Shown: positions 55,565 to 64,000 of the stretch, piece after piece
Position numbering within the stretch: position 1 is the stretch's first letter
Layout: each line of letters begins with the position of its first letter
DNA from: Beta vulgaris subsp. vulgaris
Lineage: Eukaryota > Streptophyta > Magnoliopsida > Caryophyllales > Amaranthaceae
NCBI RefSeq assembly: GCF_026745355.1
Contig: NC_079204.1
Span: forward strand, 47,848,285-47,912,284
DNA: 64,000 bases
Direction: 5' to 3'
Program-made: the position numbers and the translations under genes
The notes under the pieces: generated by a model
What the model saw: the letters and a program-made list of their open reading frames with translations, nothing else
Told to the model about the DNA's origin: nothing
Database searches by the model: none

Positions 55565-56282
55565 TAACAGAGATATACCGATTTTTTATTTTTATTTTAA
55601 AAAAAAAATGGTAAGACTTTTCTCGTACAAAGTCCCCATCCAGAAGCTCATTACAACCAGACACTCCCAACTCCCCTCCCTTGAATCCCAAACAAATGTT
55701 TGGGGTAAGAATTGAACTCTAGATCTTGCTAGGGAAGATGAGATAGTTCACTACTTGAGTCAATCTCAATTTTTTCCTACTAACACCCTGTATTTTTGTA
55801 TAAAAATACGAGGAGAATTTCCTTCTTTTTCCCCTCCATTCCTCCTCACCTCTTCCATTCCCTCTCATCTTTCACTCTCTCTCTCTCATCCCTTCCATTT
55901 CCTCCATTGGAGGACTACGAGATTTTAAAAAAAAATCGACAAGTTCACATTTTCCAACGATTTCAAGTTTTTTACCATTTCGTTATATTACGGGGAAATG
56001 CTAATGTAATTAAAAGAATTTCGAATAAAATTAGTAGAATGTCTTAAACATGACGCTTCGAGAAATATAGCACAGGGGTCTCGCTTTAGTGTAATCATGT
56101 CTTAAACTGGTAGAAATGCTAATGTAATTAAAAAAACAAATAAAATATACCATCTCGGTTTAGTGTAATCATTTTTTGTTTTAGTCACTATTTTGACTGA
56201 TTTTACTTAGCTTTATTAGAACATCTCAAAGTAGAGTAAAAATTTACCAGAAAATGACTTGAAAATGCCAAAAATGTACATA
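55565..56282. other. No gene seen
   Basis: CT-rich at 55810-55905. A short SINE-like piece is possible near 55670-55760 (ATTGAACTCTAGATCTTGCT). Otherwise featureless. Confidence 0.35.
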
Positions 56283-56482
56283 GGCACTCAACCACAGGAA
56301 AAAGGCGCCTAGAATAGGCGTTCCAAACTTGTGGTCATGCGCCTAATATAGGCGCCCAACCACAAGTACTGGCGCCTATTCTTGTGGTTGGGCGCCTAAA
56401 ATAGGTGCATGTACTTGTGATTGAGCGCCTATTTTAGGCACATGTACCTGTGGTTGGGCGCCTATTTAAGGCGCCTTACCAC
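56283..56482 (+). repeat. GGCGCC-containing palindromic minisatellite
   Basis: Five or six units of about 35-40 bases alternate TTGTGGTTGGGCGCC with CCTATTTTAGGCGCC-type halves, in both orientations. Each unit contains the palindromes GGCGCC and GCCTAxxxTAGGC, so single strands could form stacked hairpins. Confidence 0.8.
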
Positions 56483-56629
56483 TTTTTCGGCATATTCAAT
56501 TTTCAGCAGTTTCAATTTTGAAAAGTTGCGCGTGTTGTAAACGAAAAGGTTGTCGTATGAGTGGTGGCGTGATAATGTCATTCAACCTTCTTCAATATGT
56601 GATGAGAGATAGTGACCGGGAAAGTAGTT

Positions 56630-56800
56630 GAAGAAGTTATTAGATGATGAGATAGTGTGAGGAAGTATGAGAGTGGGAGAATGAAAGAGAGTGAGGATGT
56701 ATGAGAGTGGGAGAGTCAAGAGTGAAAGAGAGTGAGGATGTATGAGAGTGGGAAAGTGAAAGAGAGTGGGAAAGTGAAAGAGAGTGGGAAAATGTATATT
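56630..56800 (+). repeat. GA-rich minisatellite
   Basis: Repeats of GAGAGTGGGAGAGTGAAA and GAGTGAGGATGTATGA, period about 16-36 bases. Confidence 0.75.
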
Positions 56801-56830
56801 AGGAAAAAAAAATAAGGCGACATTTAACAA

Positions 56831-57312
56831 AACTCTTTTTTAATATTCCCTTATTCTTATATGAGTAGTGGTCAAACATTTGGTTGAACTAGTTGTAGCG
56901 TGTTCGCGCGCGATATCTTAGGATATTGAATTTAATATAATTTGCAAAGCCTAATTTAAACATGATTAACAAAAAAGGTGCATTTATAAGTGGGTGATGT
57001 TTGTGTTGATCACTGACTTTTATGTCCTTGGGTTAATCTTGCGCATTCAAAGACTAACAATGATTATTGTGCTTTGTTAATCAATTTTTCGCATGCATCA
57101 ATTTCCGACTATGAGACATCATTTCTCAGATTGGTTTGGAAAACCCTAAACTTTAGGGTTTACAAAGAGTATAGAGAAGAAATGTATAGGGACGAGGAAA
57201 TATAAGAAATGTAGAAGGGTTAGGAAAGAGAGAACAATCTGACTTGTGTGGACACGGTACACGTTAACATTAGTGTACACCAGGTAAAACAACGTATCAT
57301 TACTGAACAATC
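56831..57312. other. No gene seen
   Basis: AT-rich; contains AACCCTAAACTTTAGGGTTT at about 57142, a telomere-like inverted word. Confidence 0.35.
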
Positions 57313-57600
57313 CATTATATCATGCGGAAACCCACGATATTATGCAAAAACCCACTATATCATTCAGACCCACACTATATCATGCATAAACTCACTATAT
57401 TATTTAGACACACTCACTATATATATCATTAGACACACACACACACTGTATCATATATTAACTCACTACATCATTCAGACGTATACTATATCATACATAA
57501 ACTCATTATATCATTCACACTATATCATGTGGAACTCTCTATATCATTTAAACACACACTATATCATTCAAACATACACTATATCAACTATATCATGCAC
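57313..57600 (+). repeat. ACTATATCAT minisatellite
   Basis: About 15 copies of CTATATCAT-type words, alternating with CAGACACACA and GCATAAACTCA spacers; irregular period near 20-40 bases. Confidence 0.8.
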
Positions 57601-57696
57601 AAACTAAATCATTCCATATGTTAGAACACGCGATTTTTACAAAACCGCATCAGAAAATCAATTAAAAAAATAGGAAGGGAAGTTGGGAAGAAAATC

Positions 57697-57720
57697 ATAT
57701 GCGGTCCTCTTGTGGACCGC
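57697..57720 (+). other. Short perfect hairpin
   Basis: TGCGGTCC and GGACCGCA pair around a TCTTGT loop, followed by a second small palindrome CAGATTAAAAATCTG. GCGGTTTT-like and ACCGCATCAG words occur nearby (57645). Probably part of a transposon end. Confidence 0.4.
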
Positions 57721-57807
57721 ATCAGATTAAAAATCTGATTTTTCTTTTTTTAAAAAAAAAAAAAAAAAATTGAAAACCCACCTCACTCAACCCTTGTCCC
57801 ATTTAGG

Positions 57808-57900
57808 GCCTGTTCTCTTCGGTAAAAAACAGCTGAACTGAACTGATTGGAGTTGAACTGAACTGAACTGAACTGAATTGAATTAAATTAAATTGAATGT
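57808..57900. mobile_element. Partial Tourist-like end with CTGAACTGAA repeats
   Basis: GGGCCTGTTCTCTTCGGTAA followed by six ACTGA repeats matches the 1207-1330 region. The other end is missing. Confidence 0.5.
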
Positions 57901-57967
57901 AATAAATATATACACCAGTAGAATAAATGATTATTGTTGCGGTAAAAAAGAGGCCTATTGCTGCGGT

Positions 57968-58950
57968 TTCACTACAAAAATAAATCAATTTAGCAACAGT
58001 AAAAAATTGTTGGTATTCATGAGAAATTTGTTGCTAACTCGCATTAGCAACAAATTGGAAACAAAAAATAGTTGTTGCTAAAAGGCTTGTTTCCATATGA
58101 TTTTAGCTACAAAATATGAAACATTTTCGTTGCCACATAGCATCCATTGAAATATTGTTTCCATGTTGGTTTATATATTTGGCGAATTTGTTGCCAACTC
58201 TAGTAACGGGTAATAAATGATTGTTGCGACTTATCGCAACAAATTATTAATGCTTTGTTGCTAGACATTAGTAACAAATTATTGATATTGGTTGCTAAAA
58301 ATAGAAACAAACTTTTGATTGTTATAGAGTTACACTTTGACTAATGCACTCTTCATATAACGTGGGTTAATCGGCCTTATATTTTTTGTTAATTGTGATA
58401 ATTTGATAAATACATTTATGCAAATCAATAAAGAGAAGGAGAGTCACTCGACTTACAATTCTGAATGATATTTGCATACTGATACTAATAGAAATTGATA
58501 ATAGTGCTGTATGAAATTTCTTGATATATAAAGTGGTAGTTTGGCTAATCTTTCTTCGATGTGGGACACATTTTTAGGAAAAAACTGATGTTATTTCAGC
58601 AACAAATAATAAAATATATTGTTTCCAACGATAACAAATCAAATATCTATTTTCATATTTGTTTCTAAATAGCAACATAATGAAAATATGATGTCATCTA
58701 TCAACAAATCATAAAATTAATTGTTTCTAATGTGATCAACGAATGAAATATTGGTTTTGGTAATTTGTTGCTAAATGACAACAAATTGGAAATATGATGC
58801 CATCTAGTAACGGTTAGTAAAATTAATTGTTCCTAATGTCAACAGAGCCACAATTGGTTGTCGTAATTTGTTGCTAAATGACAACAAATAGCAAATATGA
58901 TGCCATCTAACAACAAATAGTAAAATTAATTGTTTCTAATGACAACAAAC
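57968..58950. mobile_element. CACTA-like element end with subterminal repeats
   Basis: Begins CACTACAAAAATAAAT, close to the CACTACAAGAA end of plant CACTA (En/Spm) elements. Over the next kilobase there are a dozen or more copies of GCAACAAAT/ATTTGTTGC-type words in both orientations, as in the subterminal regions of such elements. No inverse end was found, so it may be truncated. Confidence 0.45.
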
Positions 58951-58999
58951 CAAAAAATTGAAAATATATATGTACATTAAGTAAAACATAATAGGATAA

Positions 59000-59395
59000 C
59001 TTAAATAACGGTTAATGGTTAACCGAAAAAACAGTTAACCGCTTAGGTGGTAACCGGTTACGGTTCGAAAAAAGAGCGAACCAAAACTTCCGTTTACCGA
59101 ACCAAAATATTGTTTTGGAACGGTTAACCACCCATGAACACCTCTAGTTCCAGCATGATGTTATGTTCAATCAAATAAACATTTTGAATTTTCAAGATGA
59201 AGATTTTGAAAAAGAAATATTTGATTCCTTTTTAACAACTTGCAAATGTTAATTCTTAACTCGCAAATGTTCAATCAACAAATAGCGTGAGTTCATCACA
59301 CTACAACGTTCATGAGGATAAATTGGATATTCTTTTTATTTTCAAAAAAACGAATTCGTATATGTTCATTCCGAAATTGCAATTGTTCAAACAAC
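59000..59395. other. No gene seen
   Basis: Includes repeated GGTTAACCG and CGGTTA words at 59008-59130, typical of hAT subterminal repeats, with an end-like CACCTCTAGTTCC near 59140. No matching left end was found. Confidence 0.35.
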
Positions 59396-59398
59396 TTA

Positions 59399-59760
59399 GG
59401 CTATGTTCAGTTCACCTTATTTTTGCTTATTTCAGATCTAATCAGATCAGATCAGAAAAAATAAGTTCAGATCAGATCAGTCAGTTTTAAAAACTCATTT
59501 TTACTATTAAATATCTTTCATTACATATTAGTAAAAATTATAATAATTGAATATTAATAAAGTACTCATTGAGACGAATCAAACAAGACCCCACATGACT
59601 ATATTTTTTCTTATATATTGAGAGAAATCTAAAAGATAAGATCTTGTAATCAGATCAGTTCAGAAAAAATAAGTTCAGATCAGATCAGATCAGAAAAAAT
59701 AAGTTCAGATCAGATCAGATAAGTTCAGATCAGAAAATTTCAGGTGAACTAAACATAGCC
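59399..59760. mobile_element. Tourist/Harbinger-like MITE, 362 bases
   Basis: Flanked by TTA on both sides (59396-59398 and 59761-59763). Ends GGCTATGTTCAGTTCACCT and AGGTGAACTAAACATAGCC are inverted. Both halves hold tandem CAGATCAGATCAG and AAATAAGTTCAGAT words. Confidence 0.8.
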
Positions 59761-59763
59761 TTA

Positions 59764-60863
59764 ATCTCTTGGGCAGTAGGCCCACTTGGACTTTGACAAG
59801 GAACTTCTTAAACAAAGACATTTAAGTGGCATAGCGATCCCCGCTGAGGTGATGATTTTGACCTAATTCGTCCTATTGCACTACACTTTTTGAGGCGAAA
59901 TCCCTTCCTCAAGGGGGTTCCAGACAGAGGCCAAGGGAAAGATTAGGTAGATGTAGTTTGGATCGGGTAATTAAACTATTGATATAGCAAGAAAACCCCT
60001 CTTATTTCACGCATGCTTTTTATAGGCCACATCCGCCTTAATTCCTATTACGTCCAAGTCAAACTCATCTTAGATCAATTGTATGGCCGATGTATCAATT
60101 TAAAAAATCATCTTCCATTCATTTTTTAATTGCAGTTTGATATGTGCACACGATCCTCATCCTCATATTCTTGTTATTTAAATTATAATTATTATTATTG
60201 TTATTTCAGTTCAATTCATTTCAATTTGAATTTTCTCAATCCAAAATAACGGAACCTAATTGTGATTTCGAACCCTTCAACCAAAAACTCTTAATACAAG
60301 TAGATGATTTTTTAGATATTTTTTTTTAAAAAATTTGTAAGATAAAGGGACCCTATTAAACTAATACCTCACATAACTACAACCAACAAAATTTACAAGT
60401 CAGACTTGTTAAAAGATTTTTTAAATGATAGGAATAATACATCTCACATCCTCACCTAAATGACAAAATATTTAAACCCCAAGCCACAATTCACAAATCA
60501 TAGATCCAGCTTTATCATTAGTTTAAAATTTGAATTTGCAAAATCCAAAACCCCCACTGATACTTCCAAGTCCCACTCAAACACTCATATGATATCACCT
60601 CCAAAAAAAAAATATAAATCCAGACAAAACTTTTAAACCGGAATCTCCGCTAACCTCTCAAAAAACATTTCCCTATTTTCCATAACGCACCAATAATAAT
60701 TAACACCATCCCCATTATTCCCATCATAATATTAATTTCAAATCTTCAAAAACTTTGCTTTATAAACCATAAAATCTCCCCCTTTAGAAACCCAAAAGAA
60801 AACCCAAACAATCTCCTATATTTCTCTCTCCTCCAAAATAAAAAAAAAAGAAACAAGAAGAAG
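59764..60863. other. Upstream region of the 333-residue protein gene
   Basis: The promoter probably includes TTTATAAA at about 60759. The 5' UTR is rich in CCAAAA and CTCTCTCC. The more distal part has TTCAGTTCAATTCATTTCAA (60207), a remnant of the Tourist-like family. Confidence 0.45.
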
Positions 60864-61865
60864 ATGAAAGCTTCACTAAAATTCAGAGAAGAGCAAAAAC
60901 CAGTGTTTAAAGCAAAAGTACCCCTTAATATTTTAGGGTTTCCATTTCAATCATCACTTTCAGCCGGAGATTCCAAAGAACTTTCATTGGGCCTTGGAAC
61001 TTTCTTTGATTCCGGCCCATCTTTTCGTCTCTCATACCGTCCAAATGACAATTTTACCCCTTTCTCTCTCCTCGTTAAAACAGGAATTGGCCACTTCGGA
61101 TCTCCGATTAACGCCCCTATGACTATGACTGCTGAATTCAATTTCCTCGGAAATACGTCGTCGTTTAATAGCCCTAGATTTTTCCTTCATTTTAAACCCC
61201 AATTTGGGGATTTTTCAATTAAGAAATCTCACTCGTCGTCGATCGCTGCGTTTAGCTCACAATCGAACCAAAACGGCGGCGTTTTCGAGGAGGATAGTTC
61301 CTTGGAGGTTATTGAGAAGCCGCATGTGATGGAAAATGGAGATTATTTCTCAGTTGAAAATACGGGGAGTAAAATTACTACATTACCCCTGAAGTCATCC
61401 ATGGAGAGTGCTCTTTCTGGGATGTTGTTAGGGGCAAAAACGGAATTACTAATCAAAAGCGGCGCCGTTTTGAAGCTTCGTTGGGGGGTTAAGTTTCCTG
61501 AAGGATTTCAAACATTGTTGAAGAATCCAACGGCTAAGATGTGGTCGACACGTGGAATCCCATTATTGGTTCTCAACAAGATTGGGATTGAACACGTGGC
61601 GAAGGATGATAAGAAGGTAGGTCCTACTCGTAGTGAGGTGGAAGGGAGTGGGAGTGCTGACCTGGCAGAGACTTGCTTTACTGTGAAGAGGCAGCTTGAA
61701 ACGCTGCGTTCTGAGAATGCGTTGCTTGGGAAGGCGTTGGATGATTTGAAGATGGAGTTTGGTAATAAGGGGTTTAGAGGGAGGGGTTTTGGAGGAGAGA
61801 GAAAATCGATTGAGAAAGAGGTTGTTGAAGGGGATGTTGGCGTTGTTGAGTTGAATAAGGTTTGA
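60864..61865 (+). CDS. Conserved plant protein of unknown function, intronless
   Basis: 333 residues from MKASLKFREEQKPVFKAKVP. The N-terminal 130 residues alternate polar and hydrophobic positions (LGFPFQSSLSAG, LSLGLGTFFDSG, FRLSYRPN, FTPFSLLVKTGIGHFGSP, FFLHFKPQFGDFSIKK), a beta-strand-rich pattern that could suit an outer-envelope barrel. The middle has LLIKSGAVLKLRWGVKFPE and IPLLVLNKIGIEHV. The C-terminus has a short coiled coil (KRQLETLRSENALLGKALDD) and ends with a low-complexity RGRGFGGERK region. I recognise it as the kind of protein annotated as uncharacterised in many plant genomes, but I cannot name a function. There is no N-terminal signal or transit peptide. A TATA-like box about 105 bases upstream supports this start. 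Confidence 0.8.
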   Translation: MKASLKFREEQKPVFKAKVPLNILGFPFQSSLSAGDSKELSLGLGTFFDSGPSFRLSYRPNDNFTPFSLLVKTGIGHFGSPINAPMTMTAEFNFLGNTSSFNSPRFFLHFKPQFGDFSIKKSHSSSIAAFSSQSNQNGGVFEEDSSLEVIEKPHVMENGDYFSVENTGSKITTLPLKSSMESALSGMLLGAKTELLIKSGAVLKLRWGVKFPEGFQTLLKNPTAKMWSTRGIPLLVLNKIGIEHVAKDDKKVGPTRSEVEGSGSADLAETCFTVKRQLETLRSENALLGKALDDLKMEFGNKGFRGRGFGGERKSIEKEVVEGDVGVVELNKV

Positions 61866-62329
61866 AAAAATCAAAGAACTTCTTGATTTTGGGGAGTTAA
61901 ATTAGATGGTTATTACTTATTATACAAATTTTGGATTTTGTTTAATATGTGGTATGTAAAGTTTTTAGGTTTGTTTTATGTTCTTTTTGCTCTTTCTTTC
62001 TTCTATCAATATAGTTATATGGAGTATAATATTTCTTTTTTTATTGTATTTAGCTAAAAAATTTGTAGTAGATATTAATATTTGTGTTAAAAAATTTCTA
62101 TGATTATACTTTATCAAATATAAGGTTTTGGCCAATTAGTACTTGAATAGTGTTTTTTTTAAGGAATAAATACTTGAATAGTTGAATGAGCTAGTAAGAG
62201 GATCGTTCACTTGTTGTAGATCTACACTCAAGTTTTTTATTGAATAGTTGAATGAGCTAGTAGTTGTATTGTTTTTTTTTTGCCTCTATATTACTTCATC
62301 TGTTTTTTTTACTCTCATATTCATAAATG
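61866..62329. other. 3' UTR and flank
   Basis: AT-rich, no further gene. A local repeat TTGAATGAGCTAGTA occurs at 62181 and 62247. Confidence 0.4.
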
Positions 62330-62745
62330 GGAGGAATTATTTCATAAAAATTATCTTTTCTAATCTTTATTTTGTCAAAAAATCTCTTTTAAAAATTTTC
62401 AAAAAACTACCTCATATAACAAAATTATTTCAAGATACTACCATTTTACCATAAATGAGGATTAATCACTAATAATTGAGTCACCGTAAATTGATATTCT
62501 TTCATCCTTTATTGTTTCTCTCTTCTTCTTTCGCTACTCCATTGGTAGCAACACCTACGACGATTGTTATATATTGATTAGTATTGAATATAAATGTAAC
62601 ATGGTACTCTATGCCATTTTAACCAAAAAAAAAAAAAAAAAAAATGTAACATGGTAGTATAATAATAAGGTAGTTTTTTGAAAGAAAATTTTTAAAAGGT
62701 AGTTTTTTGAAAAAAAGTTGGTTATGAAAGGTAGTTTTTTTGAGC
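62330..62745. mobile_element. Fold-back MITE, second copy of the family at 31229-31613
   Basis: The right half (AAGGTAGTTTTTTGAAAGAA and AAATTTTTAAAAGGTAG) matches the family closely; the left half is its inverse. It shares the central TTCTCTCTTCTTCTTTCG and CTACGACGATTGT with the first copy. A tiny poly-A insertion interrupts it at 62607-62641. Confidence 0.7.
62607..62641 (+). mobile_element. Tiny retroposed insertion with poly-A and target duplication
   Basis: CTCTATGCCATTTTAACC and an A-run are flanked by AAATGTAACATGGTA on both sides (62592-62606 and 62642-62656). This is the signature of a severely 5'-truncated LINE-driven insertion. Confidence 0.7.
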
Positions 62746-64000
62746 AGATCTAGTAGGCACATGATCACGCCAAGGCATATATGACTCATCATATTGGAGC
62801 TATTCTTAAGCCATCATCAGTAAAAAAAAAAAAAAGGGTAACATTATTGAATGTTAAATAACCCACGTTAACATATTTCGTATTAACAAAAGAGATTTTG
62901 GGATTTTATATGTCTAAGTGTGTAACACTCCATGCTCACACTATTAGATGTTGACCTTTATAGGCCTATTCTGGTGTCTTGTAGGCTGTAATGTCGTCGG
63001 GATGCAAACTTTTTAAAGGAGGGGGAGAAGGTGCTTTAGATCTTCACTATCCCACATCAAAAGTTGAGAAGAACGAAACCTTTGTTATTTAGGGGTGAAC
63101 ACTTCAACATAGTAGAGACTTTTTGGATCTGCATCAAAGCAAATCCTTACGGGTGAGATTTTGATGTGGTTTATCCATTAATGACTAAGAATTGCTATTT
63201 ATCCAAAGATGAATTTGTTTATACTAATGTAGGTCTGACAAAAAATTAAAATATGAAATTTGGCAAATATATTTACATCTTAATACATATCAATGCAATA
63301 TATGAATTATTATATTTATATAATATTTTGGGGCTTTGTCCCTCTATTGCACAAAAAAATAAAATTATATTTATATAATTTGTTCAATTATATTAATTAA
63401 ATAACATATTAAAATAAATCTTGAATAATCGTGTTAGTAAATTCCATTAGATTATGATAAACTCAATCAATCATATATCAATTAGTTCCGATAAGTTAAG
63501 GTATATTCAGATTTATTTCGAAGTCAAGTATAGTTAAATTGAGCATGCCCTTCATACCTTAATTGGACGAGTGATTATTGGGTTACTCATCTAAAAAAAA
63601 AAAAAAAACTTGCCTTAAAATTTTGTCCTCTTAATGGCCAGACTCAAGAGTAATATGAGAATTTACATGTATTTGAAGCCCATGATCTTGTACTTTCTTA
63701 TGAGTTTAGGCCCATATTATCGTACTTTGGTCTATGTGAATCAAATGATTGTCATTTTTCTCCCTCCTTTGTCCTAAAAACCCGAGATAAGTCCCATTAT
63801 ACATTTCAGCAAATTAATTTCGGCTCAACTATCCAAGCCGGTTAGCCGAGCCATGAAAGCCCAAATACAACACTCATATCACAATTTACAACACAACACA
63901 ACACAAGAAGTGACAAATTGGAAAGTGAGAGAGAAATGAACGCAACTCAACCCCTCGATATATATGAAAAATATCTTTAATATATAATCTCTAGTAATAA
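62746..64000. other. No gene recognised to the window end
   Basis: AT-rich with possible transposon debris: GGGGCTTTGTCCCTCTATTG at 63330 and CTCATCT followed by an A-run at 63585. The last 200 bases (CAACACAACACAACACAAG and GAGAGAAATG) could be the leader of a gene beyond the window, but no open frame starts within it. Confidence 0.35.

Noticed and set aside
57313..57600. Repeat array with regular spacers considered as a CRISPR-like array
   Set aside because: Units and spacers are not constant, and this is eukaryotic nuclear DNA; it is an AT-rich minisatellite.

Overview
This is eukaryotic plant DNA. It is AT-rich and dense with transposable elements, and its intron-containing genes encode plant families: a group 4 LEA protein, a KH/CCCH zinc-finger protein and the SMC5/6 subunit NSE4. 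I cannot name the species. The style and abundance of Stowaway, hAT, Copia and SINE insertions fit a mid-sized eudicot genome; a member of the Caryophyllales is only a guess.

Layout. About 1-3.7 kb and 14.65-17.9 kb are two copies of one block. Each carries a minus-strand gene for a small secreted proline-rich protein, and different transposons have entered each copy. Between them lie a recent Copia element (7.3-12.1 kb, identical 135-base LTRs but a broken pol), a decayed LEA gene directly behind it, and two poly-A-tailed retroposons in tandem. Copy B also holds a TIR-bounded element that carries a class III peroxidase gene fragment and an inverted 22-base minisatellite. From 18 to 29 kb there is a PHD-finger (EDM2-like) gene fragment, two non-autonomous hAT elements each with a Stowaway MITE inside, LINE and Copia debris, a five-unit TTGACGTTGAC array and a SINE with a clear target duplication.

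An intact LEA gene at 30.1-30.6 kb has two CACGTG boxes and a TATA box. It is followed by an older Copia (32.2-42.6 kb) whose gag is split by a 4.1 kb hAT element with a decayed transposase. Next come the KH/CCCH gene (43.65-47.54 kb, minus, three exons), more MITEs and LINE debris, and NSE4 (50.88-54.74 kb, minus, seven exons, all with GT-AG borders and consistent phase). The last 9 kb hold minisatellites, a CACTA-like end with subterminal repeats, a Tourist-like MITE and an intronless gene for a 333-residue conserved plant protein of unknown function.

Genes judged functional: two proline-rich secreted proteins, LEA, KH/CCCH, NSE4 and the 333-residue protein. They do not form an operon-like unit. 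The LEA-KH/CCCH order matches a neighbouring pair in Arabidopsis (At5g06760-At5g06770, from memory), which suggests conserved local gene order stretched by transposons. I did not find a convincing new biological system. The most unusual object is the peroxidase-carrying element with its inverted minisatellite (about 14.73-15.90 kb).
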